Source: Zymoseptoria tritici IPO323
Taxonomy: Eukaryota > Ascomycota > Dothideomycetes > Mycosphaerellales > Mycosphaerellaceae
Reading direction: 5' to 3'
DNA: 64,000 nucleotides
Assembly (NCBI RefSeq): GCF_000219625.1
Contig: NC_018217.1
Span: 3,782,001-3,846,000 of the forward strand
Each line of letters begins with the position of its first letter. The first letter of the stretch is position 1. A program made the position numbers and the translations under genes. The notes beneath the pieces are model-generated. The model had not been told where the DNA came from. It did not search any database and worked only from the letters and a program-made list of their open reading frames with translations. Below, piece after piece: positions 31,090-41,293 of the stretch.

Positions 31090-33799
31090 GTCGTTCAGAA
31101 AGGTCGAAAACGACGAACCCTAGTCGACGTCGGTTACCGCATCGCTAGGCTGCAATAGGACACTCGGATCGCACGTCCGCGGCCTGCCGTCCTCGCTGCC
31201 CGAGAATTCAAACTGCTGCGTTAGCGACAGCTCGCGATACCTGCGCATCTCGAGCCGCAGGTTCGCAACATACAGTTTCGCAGCAGTTCGCGCACGGTTA
31301 TAGTACCTCTACCTCTGGAGTCGCTCGGCCGTCGGCGCAATCTCCGGCCGTACTCGACAGATAAGATAGACCTAGGCGACAAAGACGGGAAGCGGGATAG
31401 TGTGCTAGATGTAGGACAGATCCCTCCCGAGGTTAATAAGGAGCAGGGCGTTAAGGTTTAGAACCCTTACGAACCTCCTCCAGCGCCTCCCTACCTTAAT
31501 CGCACGCTTAAAGGCGTTCCATTCCGTCCCCAGGCCCTCCTACACTACGTCCTCTTTCGTAAAGCCGGCGGGGAGTCTGTTGGTCTAGTCCGGACGCATC
31601 TCCCGGAAGAGGGCCCCCCTCGCAGAGGGCGTTTTGTCCGGAAGTACCATCGCTGTCGTCTACGACGATCCTCGCGGCAGGAGCTTCTTATAGAGGTCTA
31701 GCTAGTCCGCTAGGCGCACCGTCGCGCAGCGAAACTTAAAGTTCGACTGCCAGATCCCCACCTCGCAATCTACGGCTGTACGGTACTCCCAATATGCTAC
31801 GGCGACTACCTCCCGCCTCTCCTCCTGCCTCTCGTCCTCGACGAACGCTGTCTCCCCCTTGTCCCTATCCCGCCGGCATAGGTCTTAACTCTGTTACAAA
31901 AAGCCTTGCCACTTGTCGATTACGATTATTCCTATAGTCCTACGAGCAATAGCGAGGCATTTCTCGAAGTGCTTCTAGAGACCTAGGTCGACCTCCTGTG
32001 TTTTCCGTAGGCTTTACGCGCTCACGTAATGGTCCTTAGCGCTGCCGGCGTTGTCGGCGACGTCCTAAACAAAGTCATACTAGAGGCGGTAATCCGGGTA
32101 GGTAGGGGAAATGCCTCCCACTCCCTCCACACCAGACACGGCGCCCGCCGCCGTAGGATGCTAGCGGAGCTACAGGAGGCCCTCCGCACATCAGGCCTTA
32201 GCGCCGGCTTCGGATAGTTAGTAGCGGACAGTGCAGGGCGGAGGGTTTTAACGTACTATAGGGCGGCTAGCGAGTATCTTCCTAAGAATCCGGCGTCCCT
32301 CTAGTGCTTACAGGAGGATCTAGTCCTCCTCTATCGCTTCTAGAAGGGTCTGGTCTTTCCCTAGTATTCTCTAGAACATCCGACGTCCCTCTAGTGCTTA
32401 CAGGAGGATCTAGTCCTCCTCTATTGCTTCTAGGAGGGTCTGGTCTTTCCCTAGTGTTCTCCGGAACATCTAACGTCCCTCTAGTGCTTACAGGAGGATC
32501 TAGTCCTCCTCTATCGCTTCTAGGAGGGTCTGGTCTTTCCCTAGTATTCTCTAGAACATCCGACGTCCCTCTAGTGCTTATAGGAGGATCTGGTCCTCCT
32601 CTATCGCTTCTAGGAGGGTCTAGTCTTTCCCTAGTGTTCTCCGGAACATCCGACGTCCCTCTAGTACTTCTAGGTAGGTCTGGCCCTCCTCTAGCGTTCT
32701 CGGGAGGATCTAACCCTTCTCTATCGCTTCTAGGTAGGTCTAGCCCTCCTCTAGCGTTCTCGGGAGGATCTAACCCTTCTCTATCGCTTCTAGGTAGGTC
32801 TGGCCCTCCTCTAGCGTTCTCTAGTCTGCTATTCCCCTCCGGATCCGCAGGGTCCTACTCTCTTGCTTCCGCTACTGCTCCCGGTTCTCGACCTATTATC
32901 TTATCTACAGTCTTACAGGAAATAGTCGATCTTAGGGTCCCCTTACCAGACTTGCGCTTCTATAGCAGTAGGTCCTTTAGTACCTTAAGCTACATTGGCC
33001 TCTACTTCGGATACCTTTTTAGGTAACAGAATAAGGAGGCGGCCCTTACCTTAGCGACTACGATCTCCTCGGGCTCCCCGTTGCCGTCGTCGCTACCGTT
33101 GTTAACAGCGTCTTCGTCGGCGTTGCTTTCTACTACCTACCGCGGCAAAATAGGCTTCCGACGCTTCTTTAACAGCTGCTCGTCTTCCGGCTCGTTTTCT
33201 TCCCCGTCGCTCTCCGCCAGCTAGTCTTCCTCTACCCTGTCTTCTATAGTAGGTTTGGAGTACTTCTCTCGACGAGGAGAGTGTCGAAGGGGTAACGTCG
33301 CTAGGCAGCTCCGTACGCGGCAGTCGTCCTGCTTTCGCTTTCTTCCTAACGTAGGAGCTATCTCCTTACTACCTGCTTTGCCTAGTACCGGCTACGCAGA
33401 GGAGGGATACTCTGTATACGCTAGCGGAGGCGAGGAGGTCGCGCGTAGGCGTTGTTGTCCCCGCCTTTCCGCTCCTACTACCGACGAGATCTGTCGGCAG
33501 GCCTTCTCTTCGAAATATCGTGACATGCACTAGCGGACCTCCTTGTTTATACGAGTCTCTATCTCTTTCTCCGTATATAGCCTTAGTTGCTCCTTAGCCT
33601 AAGCCTCGGAGACGGCAAACGGTTCCCGAAGGCGTTAGGATCCTCGAGAGAGACAGCAGACCTCGCAGCGGTCCTAGGCCTTATTAGCGCGAACAATAAC
33701 AAAGTCGTTCGTATCGCCGGCTCGCTGTTCGGTCGCCCGGAAGAGCGCGTCCAGGATGTCCAAGGGAATTTGCACTACTCCGTCTACTTCGTTAAGCAT
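31090..33799 (-). pseudogene. Unrecognised decayed gene with internal amino-acid repeats, copy 1
   Basis: From an ATG at 33799 (MLNEVDGVVQIPLDILDAL) one frame runs with few stops through an acidic, nuclear-looking region (KKRRKP near 33165, then NADEDAVNNGSDDGNGEPEE) and through the 60/90-bp repeats, which it reads without stops as GPDLPRSDREGLDPPENARG-type units. After about 32300 the readable protein shifts to another frame (DNAGSAKDHYVSA, KHFEKCLAIARRTIGIIVID, NALLLINLGRDLSYI, RYRELSLTQQFEFSGSEDG), which suggests an intron or frameshift. I recognise no family. TAG/TAA codons at likely Gln/Trp sites indicate RIP decay. Confidence 0.5.
32295..32825. repeat. 90-bp then 60-bp coding minisatellite, copy 1
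   Basis: ACATC.GACGTCCCTCTAGTGCTT recurs at about 32377, 32467, 32557 and 32647 (90 bp apart). TAGGTAGGTCTGGCCCTCC recurs at 32671, 32731 and 32791 (60 bp apart). Both periods are multiples of three, which fits a protein repeat on the minus strand. Confidence 0.9.
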
Positions 33800-33864
33800 C
33801 GTTAGTAAGTAGGCGGTTAGGAAGGTTACAGGAGGAGGCGACTGCGATAGATAGGACTACGGAG

Positions 33865-34280
33865 AATTCGATTAGGGAGGAGGCGATTACGGTAGATGCG
33901 ACTGTGCTACGATTGCGACAGATGCGACTATAGAGGATTCGAGGAGGAAGGAGGTAATTGCGGTAGATGCGACTGTACTACGATTACGACAGATGTAACT
34001 ACGGAGGATTCGAGGAGGAAGGAGGCGATCGTGCTAGATGTAACTGCGCTACGATTGCGATAGATGCGACTACGGAGGATTCGAGGAGGGAGGAGGCGAT
34101 CGCGCTAGATGCGACTACGCTACGATTGCGACAGATGCGACTACAGAGGATTCGAGGAGGAAGGAGGCAATCGTGCTAGATGCGACTGCGCTACGATTAC
34201 GACAGATGCGACTATAGAGGATTCGAGGAGGGAGGAGGCGATCGCGCTAGATGCGACTGCGCTACGATTGCGACAACAAA
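33865..34280. repeat. 71-bp minisatellite, copy 1
   Basis: GATTCGAGGAGG.AGGAGG recurs at 33936, 34007 and 34078 and onwards with a 71-bp period, about six units. Each unit also holds GCTACGATTGCGACAGATGC. The period is not a multiple of three, so the array is probably non-coding. Confidence 0.9.
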
Positions 34281-34803
34281 GGCTCTTCGGAGGATCGGGT
34301 TAATTAAGGCGGCTACAATGCGAGAGAAGAGGTAAGGAGGAAGAAGGCTATAGGGAGGAGAATTGCGATTCGGTTTGTAACTTGTTAGAAACAGAATAGT
34401 TATAGAGAAGAGAACTCCGAGGAGGAAGATTACAAAGAGGAGGAGAGAGTGCATAGCATAGGCAACAACGGCGTAAACTCGTAGGGATCATCCTTCTCCG
34501 CTGGGTTCGGCAGAAACCCTAAGCTAGGCCTAGGGTAGGGTAACAAAGCCTAACCGGACACGGTTCCTAGAGGTGCCTTAGTTCTCTTAGGCACGGATAA
34601 CCCTCTGTGCTATCCAGCCCTCTACTTCGAAAGCTACGCCCCCAGCGGCGAGAACCGCTGTAGAGAACTATCCGCAAGAGCAAGGACTTTTGAGCCGCCC
34701 TCTCCAAGCATACGAAAGAGCGAGGAACGCTAAACCCTAAATACGAGAGGCCTAGGCCTAGCGCGATGCCGTAGCCGGACAAGGAACAGTCAAGGAGGAC
34801 CTT
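34281..34803. other. Spacer with no recognised gene, copy 1
   Basis: The sequence between the 71-bp array and the repeat flanking the methyltransferase shows no domain-bearing frame. Some plus-strand purine-rich sequence continues to about 34450. Confidence 0.35.
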
Positions 34804-34890
34804 AAGCGTTCGTAACAACACTTAAGCGAAGACTCGGGTCATATGCCACCGCCCTTAAGTAGGCGTACATAAGTAATCTCGAATATAATC
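34804..34890 (+). repeat. Left direct repeat flanking the methyltransferase, copy 1
   Basis: AAGCGTTCGTAACAAC...CATATGCCA..GC.CTTAAGTAGG...TAATCTCGAATA matches 39625-39714 in the same orientation, with mostly C/T and G/A differences. The two repeats bracket the methyltransferase. Confidence 0.75.
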
Positions 34891-34929
34891 TATCTCACTT
34901 CTACTGTTTAAATTTGACAGCACTAATAC

Positions 34930-37900
34930 ATGCCATTCGCGATGGCGGCTATTATAGGCATTAAGGTGCAGGCGCGGTTAAAAGTTAATAGCTAGAACAT
35001 CCTTGGTCGCACTTCAAAGCTTCCAGACCACACTTTATTAACTACCTTACGAAGCAACGTCTTACCGGCAAGTTGCGCGCATTCCTTTTTACCTCTACGG
35101 ATATTCGTTTTGCAGATATCTTAGTCTGCTATTTCTTCTTTGCTTCGGCAGATTATTACACTACGTACACGGCTTGCAAGGTAAATAGTTAGTGCATTTA
35201 CTCTTGGACTTTACTTGCAGCTCTAGCACTCGCATTGTGCGATTTGGCACACTTACCGCGGACGGACTGCTTCGAGCAACGAAAAGAACATAGCGCCTTT
35301 GTAGCGAGACAGCGGCATTCTTAACCCTATTACTACCTCGCACACGACGGCATTAAGCAGCACGGCAACTATAAAGAGACGGATTAGCGGCGACACGATT
35401 GTTATTTAGGATGACGAGGACAATATTATAGTAGGACCTACTTCGAAGCCTTCTAAGAAGCCGCGGCTTTAGAATAGACAATTGCAGATAGACATTTTAC
35501 GCGCTAGAGCTTCCCTAAGCAATGCAATTATAATTAGTCCTACAGCTTCTAAGCAGGACCGAGGCGAGTCGAAACAACAAGAAGAAGATAGAGTGCAGAG
35601 AGCGGTTTAGTATAAGATAGAATCGGGCGAGGAGCAGACAAGCCAAACGGTCGGAGATTAGGAAGTTAAGGACCAGGGCCTACTACGCACGCCCAGACAA
35701 CGAAGGCTTAGGACTGCACTTACTCCTCCAGCGACCGAAACAGAACTAGGGGACGAGCCTGCTACTAGAGCAGAGCCTGGGGCCACAGCTCGTTCTAGGA
35801 AACGACAGCAGCTTCGCTACTTAAGCCACATCTCTATTGCAGGACTAGCATTTCCGAGAAGCGCTTACTACGGATACAAACCTCCTTTGCAACCTATAAA
35901 CGAGGTCGAAGCAAGCCTAGACTTAAGTGCAGGCTTCTTCGCAGCTGCGAAGTCTACTAGCACCGAAACTCCGGAATGTACTACTTTCAAACTCGATCAA
36001 TTCTCGGTATACATAGCGGACAGACGACGCGCATTAGACCTCGTTACTCTTAAGAAACTGCGGCAATTAAACTATACAGAGTTCTGTTTCGATAGCATTC
36101 TATCGGCAGGCAACGAAAAGCGCTACGTACAGGGTATACGGTTTAAGATCTTAGCTATTAGTAGGTACAGCGACCTAGACTTCACAGATTTTGCCGGTAG
36201 CATCTGCATTTAATCGAAGCTACAGTCGAAAGCGTCCGCTCTATTTAGTTATTAGTACAAGCTAGGAACGCCTACACTGGAATATCGTCGATTCTACGAG
36301 CCGTTCCTTTAGCTAGCACAGTTCGGGAAGCACTTCGTCGACTACCTCCTTAGCAACTAGCAGGTTACCCTTAGACATTTCCGCAGACGATTTTACTAAT
36401 AGCTAACTAGACTCTACAGCGATAAAACTAGCTTTAACTAATAGCTAGCTAAATGCAAACTTAAAGACTTCCGCACGACCATTGCCGCAAAGGTCGGCTT
36501 CCTTTAGAAAGAATGCTAGGATATCAATAACAAAGAGTCTAGATTATGCCGACAACCGATCTAGGGTAAAGTTAATCCCTATAATCTTACAGCTATCCTA
36601 GCGCAGCCAAACAAGGAGTTGCGAACGATCGTCATGCCTTTTGTCTACTAGTGCTTTCGACATATGTACTTCGGTAACTAGCTAGAAGAGCGGACGATTA
36701 CAGACCGAAATGTGCTAAAGAAGTCGGATAAGCTAAAAGCAAGGCTTAGACTAACGCCGCGACGAGCATCTCCGAGTGCACCGCCAATACAAACCTTAAT
36801 GCCTAGGAGTATGAGCCGAAGCGAACCTCAAGAGGGGAACAAAGCAGTCACGGTAAACACAGGGGATGTCGTATACGTCGCGCCGGATATAAGTACTAAA
36901 TAGGGGATTAAAGCGCACGCATAGTATGCCTATGTTCAGAACGTACATACTCGCAAAGATCATACTTCGCTCGATGTTCTCTAGCTGTACGAGCTAAAGG
37001 ACACTACACTTAGCAAAGCCTATTACCCTTTTGCGAATAAGCTCTTCTTATCCGACAACTACAGCTACGGCACATCGGCTCTCGACCTGGATTGCGTCTT
37101 AGATAAGGCAGACGTATGTTAGTATACTAAGGATCTATATCAGCAGGGAGGACACTTCGTGCGCCAGAAGTTCCGCACAGTTCACGAGCAAGATATATAC
37201 GACTTCGTTGCAATTTAAGCAAGCGACTTTAGGTGCTAGTGCAAGCATAACGTTCCTATATTCGACGAGTGCCGGAGCAAATATGCAATTAGTAACACCG
37301 TCCTCGTCCGCGAATAGAATAACGACCTTAACGAGGACCGGCTCTAGCCAGCCCAAATTATCGAGTTCGATACCTAGAAGCGGCGCGTCGTTCTACGTTA
37401 ATTCTTGCGGAAGAGCGAGCAGCAGACGGGCGCGAAAGCTAGGCCGAACGAGCTAGTACTTACAGACGTCGTGTTTAACAAAGCATACGACAAAATCATC
37501 CGGAAGTGCCATATATACTGCTTTCGTAAAGACTAAATCGATTCTAGAGATATTGTTACGCTATACGACCGAGACGGGACTAGCGATTTCTTTTACCTCG
37601 CCGAAGACCTTTCCGCAGCACGAGATAGTTTCCTACTAATAAAAGAAGGATGGAATCCTAATATACACTACAGCGAGAAAATGGTCGGAATGAGTCTCTT
37701 CTACGGTAGTAGAACCTTTAACTGTAGCTTGGAAGAAGCCGGTATTGCTAGATTCAAGTATACCGCCGACTAGAATAAACATACGTTGCACAGCTACCAG
37801 GCAAACGTTCGACGGCCGGATAGAATAGAGTATTTCCTAGGCTCAGTTAACGACTTGCTTACCAGAGCTATAGCGGGCGACCTAATGTCGAACATCGCGC

Positions 37901-39342
37901 AGCCAGGAGATATTTACATTCTCACAGGCGGAAGTCCATACCCCGGATTTTCGATGCTGCAGCTCTTTAAGCTTAGCGAGCAGTCTAAGCAGAACGCTTC
38001 GCTAGTAGCGTCGATCGTGTCATTTGTAGACTTCTACGTCCCGCGGTACTTCCTCCTTTAGAACGTTGTTACGATAACGGCCGGGATAGGACCGAATAAA
38101 GATCAGAATGTGTTTTCACAAATCGTTGCGGCCTTAGTCGCACTTAGTTATTAAGTTTAGCAATTCCTAGGCGATGCCTGGTCGCACAGCAGTCCACAGT
38201 AACAATCACGAGTGTTTATCTCTACTTCCGCTCCTAGTCTGCCGCTACTGTTGCTAATTCCTTACAGCTACAGTTATCCAAACATAAGCTTCAGAAGTCG
38301 TGCACTTAGCTTCTCGAGCAACGGCCTGCCTTTCGGCAGTCGCAAAGACGAGTTTACTACGTTCCTACACGTTACTCCGGCGTAGGCTTACGCCGACTTG
38401 CTAGATATCGGAGATGCGCAACCGCAGCTTTGCCTGCAATTCCCAGACCATCGGACTATGTCGCTAGAGTCGGCAACAAACTAAATACAGATAGCGGCTA
38501 TGCCTACTCGACCGCACAGGATGGGTCTTATACAGGCCAAATTGCTCGGGCTTCTACGCGGAGAACCCTTAACATTCTGCGACAACATTAACGCAACCCG
38601 TCGGCAGGAGAACTCGAGAATGTTTTCGCAAATGTTCCCAAATAGCCTCTTTCCAACTATCGTTACTAAGACCGCTATCGGAGATAGCATTAATAGACGT
38701 TTCATACACTAGTCTCAGAATCGGATCTGGACTGTTATAGAAGCGAGGCGAGCTCAGGGCTATTAAGACTGGGAGGTTCTAATAGGTAGCCCTACTTAGC
38801 AACACAAGATCGTCGGCAACAGCGTTAACAGGAAAGTAGCGCTCGTGCTAGGTCTGTCTTTACGAGAGTCGTAGGAGCAAGCTCGATCGCAGTTATTGTT
38901 TCCAAGAGCGAGTAAGATCCGTAACGAGCATGTCGAAAAAGAGATAGGAACCGATATTACCGTAGAGGCTTCGCAACCTACAACGCCAACTAAGGACGAA
39001 GACGTCGAGATCGAAGGAAATTCAAGCTCGGTCGCTACTAGAGGTGCGCTTAAAGAAGAAGAGCAGTTACGAGCCCTAATAGCACTATCGACACCTTAAG
39101 TTAGTCCCAGCGCTTGCCTAAATATTAAAGAATTAGACAATCGTACCGCCAAAATGCTGTTATTTATGCCGGAAGAGGTCGGCGACGTTAATAGCCTCGA
39201 AGGCGGAGAGTTCTAGGAGAGCCTTAAATTGCTCTAAGAATAAAAGCTCGCACATATAGAGCAGATGTACAAATTCAAGGTCGAAGTAAGTACAATAGCG
39301 TAGCTAAAGTATTATAATCGTCCAGCTAATTCCAGCAGGTGA
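34930..39342 (+). pseudogene. DIM-2-like DNA (cytosine-5) methyltransferase, RIP-inactivated, copy 1
   Basis: One frame from the ATG at 34930 stays in register for about 1470 codons, close to the length of Neurospora DIM-2, interrupted by about 49 TAG/TAA codons mostly at likely Gln/Trp positions. In order I see: a replication-foci-like region (FKLDQFSVYIADRR, YVQGIRFKI, about 35990-36200); a BAH-type region (GDVVYVAPDIS at about 36860, KAYYPFANKLFLSDN, HFVRQKFRTVHEQDI to about 37210); and the catalytic domain. In the latter, motif I is degenerate (MSLFYGSRTFNCSLEEAG, about 37690). Motif IV reads GGSPYPGFS, so the catalytic Cys (PCQ) is Tyr at 37939-37941. Motif VI reads LL-stop-NVV. NGLPFG and GNSVNRKVA (motif X-like, about 38820) follow. 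No intron is needed. The C-terminus runs into a repeat at 39316. DIM-2 maintains cytosine methylation and promotes CpA mutation of repeats. Confidence 0.88.
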
Positions 39343-39426
39343 ATAATCGAATTCACGTACTATCACAAGCCTCGAGCTAGTAACTGCCGGCGCGGGGTAG
39401 AATTTACCAGCAGGTCGCCCTTCTAA
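39316..39426 (+). repeat. Direct repeat beside solo LTR, first member, copy 1
   Basis: AATCGTCCAGCTAATTCCAG...ACTGCCGGCGCGGGG...CCAGCAGGTCGCCC matches 39756-39866 (440 bp downstream, same orientation) with scattered transitions. It overlaps the last codons of the methyltransferase frame, so the native C-terminus may have been replaced by repeat sequence. Confidence 0.75.
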
Positions 39427-39596
39427 TTAAAAAGCGGAAAAGAATAATACTAATTTATAAGGGCGAAGGCCCTCAAGCTATATAGACTAACTGAAACGAG
39501 CGAGTTATGTAATAATGACGAGCCTTTAAGTGAAACAGTGCCCGAGGCTTCAAGGGTTTAAGTAAACCTAAGCGAGGTTTTTAGTGTTTTTAAACA
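39424..39596 (-). repeat. Solo-LTR-like element, copy 1
   Basis: The reverse complement starts TGTTTAAAAACACTAAAAACC and ends near TTTTTAATTA, matching the unit at 12146-12309. It stands alone here, inserted beside one member of a direct repeat pair. No exact target duplication is visible. Confidence 0.55.
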
Positions 39597-39624
39597 TCCT
39601 CCCCTTTGGTGAATGCGTAACCTC

Positions 39625-39714
39625 AAGCGTTCGTAACAACCTTAATTAAAGGCTTAGGTTATATGCCAATGCTCTTAAGTAGGTGTGCGTAATCTCGAAT
39701 AAACGAGCGTAATC
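39625..39714 (+). repeat. Right direct repeat flanking the methyltransferase, copy 1
   Basis: This is the partner of 34804-34890. The pair is about 4.8 kb apart and encloses the methyltransferase and the solo LTR. Confidence 0.75.
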
Positions 39715-39755
39715 TAGGAGGTCCGTAATTGCTCGGAAGGTAAGGGCTTAAGTGC

Positions 39756-39866
39756 AATCGTCCAGCTGATTCCAGCAGGTAAATGCTCTAATTCACGTAC
39801 TATTACAAGCCTCAAGCTGGTAACTGCTAGCACGTAGTCGAATTCACTAGCAGGTCGCCCCTCTAA
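39756..39866 (+). repeat. Direct repeat beside solo LTR, second member, copy 1
   Basis: This is the partner of 39316-39426, with about 85 percent identity by eye. Most differences are transitions. Confidence 0.75.
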
Positions 39867-40101
39867 GGGCACAAAAGCGACTACGTTCTTCTTTTCAAAC
39901 CCTCTCTCTTTTATTAACTTCCGCAATCCTTTCCTTCCCTTTCCCTTAGACCTTTACACAGTCTACGATTACCACCTCTTACGACAACACACTACCCCTT
40001 ACCTCTAGCAACTACATACCTATACCTTCTACCACGACTGCACTCCCACATCGACAATCGTCCACACTATCATCGACATAGCTGCTCCGGTCTTCCCTAA
40101 T

Positions 40102-40803
40102 ATGCATGCCCTAAACCAAACTCTGGACGAGCGCCAAATAGATCAGAACTTCCCTAACTATGCTCCCGCCAGTCTGACCAAATTCAAGAGAGATCTCCTA
40201 CGGCAGGTCCACGAGACTGCCGCCCGGGACAAACCTATTATTCCTAGAATGACTAGTATGCCGGGCGGAGCATATAACACCTAGACCAGATTCCTACTCT
40301 TTAGGTCGGAGGAAAATAAGGACAACTTGGTGCTGCTTCCCGGTGCTCTTCGGCTATATAGGGCCCCGGTCTACGAGGAGACTTAGGATTACAAGAGGGC
40401 TGCGGTAGAGTACATAAACTAGCTGGATTTCTCTAACCTCTGCTGGACTCCCCAGGTGCAGGGAAAGACTCGGGCTTAAGCGGAGCAGGACATCTCCCGC
40501 TTCGTGTTTCGGCCTAGCTATGCAGCCCTTACTCCCGCGGAGCAGGGGGTAGCGGCCGGTTACCTAGGCAGGGCGCGCGACAATCTTATCCGGAGAGCGG
40601 TGCACAAGCAGAGGATGGATCTCCACGACCAGGGACTAGCCTAGGCTCACATTATAATAGTACGCACTCCCCCTGTCCTCTACGCAATGCCGACCTAACC
40701 TCGTCCCGCAGCCGTAAAAGGGAGAAGTCTTCCTCCGGAACGGGGGGAAAGGGCGCAAGATCCGAGGAGCGCTTCTCCTTTCCTTCGATGTAGGCTGCCG
40801 TGT
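40102..40803 (+). pseudogene. Weakly mutated unknown gene ending at a telomere tract, copy 1
   Basis: From the ATG at 40102 (MHALNQTLDERQIDQNFPNY) the frame reads about 60 clean codons. It then meets TAG at 40282 and a few further TAG/TAA codons up to the telomere-like tract at 40809. Many Gln (CAA, CAG) and Trp codons survive, so it is less mutated than its neighbours. Readable segments include LTKFKRDLLRQVHETAARDK, VLLPGALRLYRAPVYEE and AALTPAEQGVAAGYLGRARD. I recognise no family. A pyrimidine-rich leader (39930-40090) looks promoter-proximal. It may be a gene truncated by chromosome breakage. Confidence 0.5.
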
Positions 40804-40808
40804 TATGC

Positions 40809-40822
40809 TTAGGGTTAGGGTT
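40809..40822 (+). repeat. Interstitial telomere tract, copy 1
   Basis: TTAGGGTTAGGGTT. Identity between the two large units drops sharply just to the right of this point. Confidence 0.75.
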
Positions 40823-41217
40823 GTAACGGGAATCTCGAGGTGTTCTTTCCTACTTTCCGCCTTACCTTAACTCTTATCTCTAGAGATTTTCTGCATCTGT
40901 TGCTCTCGATTTAAGGGGTTTAGCTCCTCGTTCTGGCCGGAATGCGGCCGATCCTACGTAGAAAGTCAAATGAATTTGGAGCTTCGACTAATATACATGC
41001 TATCGAATAAGAGGAAATCTCCTCCCTTCTCACATTAGAAACCGGATCCAAGTGGGAAGTGTTCCCTTCCGAGGAGAAGGGGAGGTCTAGATCGGAGAGC
41101 TCCTCGGAGTCCTCGTCGGAGTAGTTTTAACCCTAGGTAGGGAGCCATCCGGGGTTGGAATGCGAGTGCTAATGTGAGGGTATATAAGGTCGGGGAAATC
41201 CCCTGTTTCTTATCTAT

Positions 41218-41293
41218 GGCTAGTTGGTCAAGTGGTATGATTTCTGTCCACAGCAGTGCACAGAAGGTTACGGGTTCAATCCCCGTATCGGCC
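41218..41293 (+). tRNA. tRNA-like gene or tRNA pseudogene, copy 1
   Basis: Seventy-six bases fold as a tRNA: acceptor GGCTAGT with ATCGGCC (one mismatch, two wobbles), D arm GTCA...TGAT, and T arm ACGGG-TTCAATC-CCCGT. The internal promoters are intact: A box TGGTCAAGTGG and B box GGTTCAATCCC. The anticodon stem (TCTGT with ACAGA) encloses a 12-nt loop, CCACAGCAGTGC, instead of 7, so either a very short intron is present or the anticodon arm is damaged. I cannot assign an isotype. A TATATAAGG lies about 30 bp upstream. No clear T-run terminator follows. It could also be the head of a tRNA-derived SINE. Confidence 0.5.

Noticed and set aside
32304..33026. 240-codon plus-strand frame with GGSSPPLSLLGGSGLSLVFS-type repeats, adhesin-like
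   Set aside because: It is the complement of the 90/60-bp minisatellite, which is open in several frames. The minus-strand frame joins a sensible N-terminal region, so the plus-strand frame is most likely a shadow.
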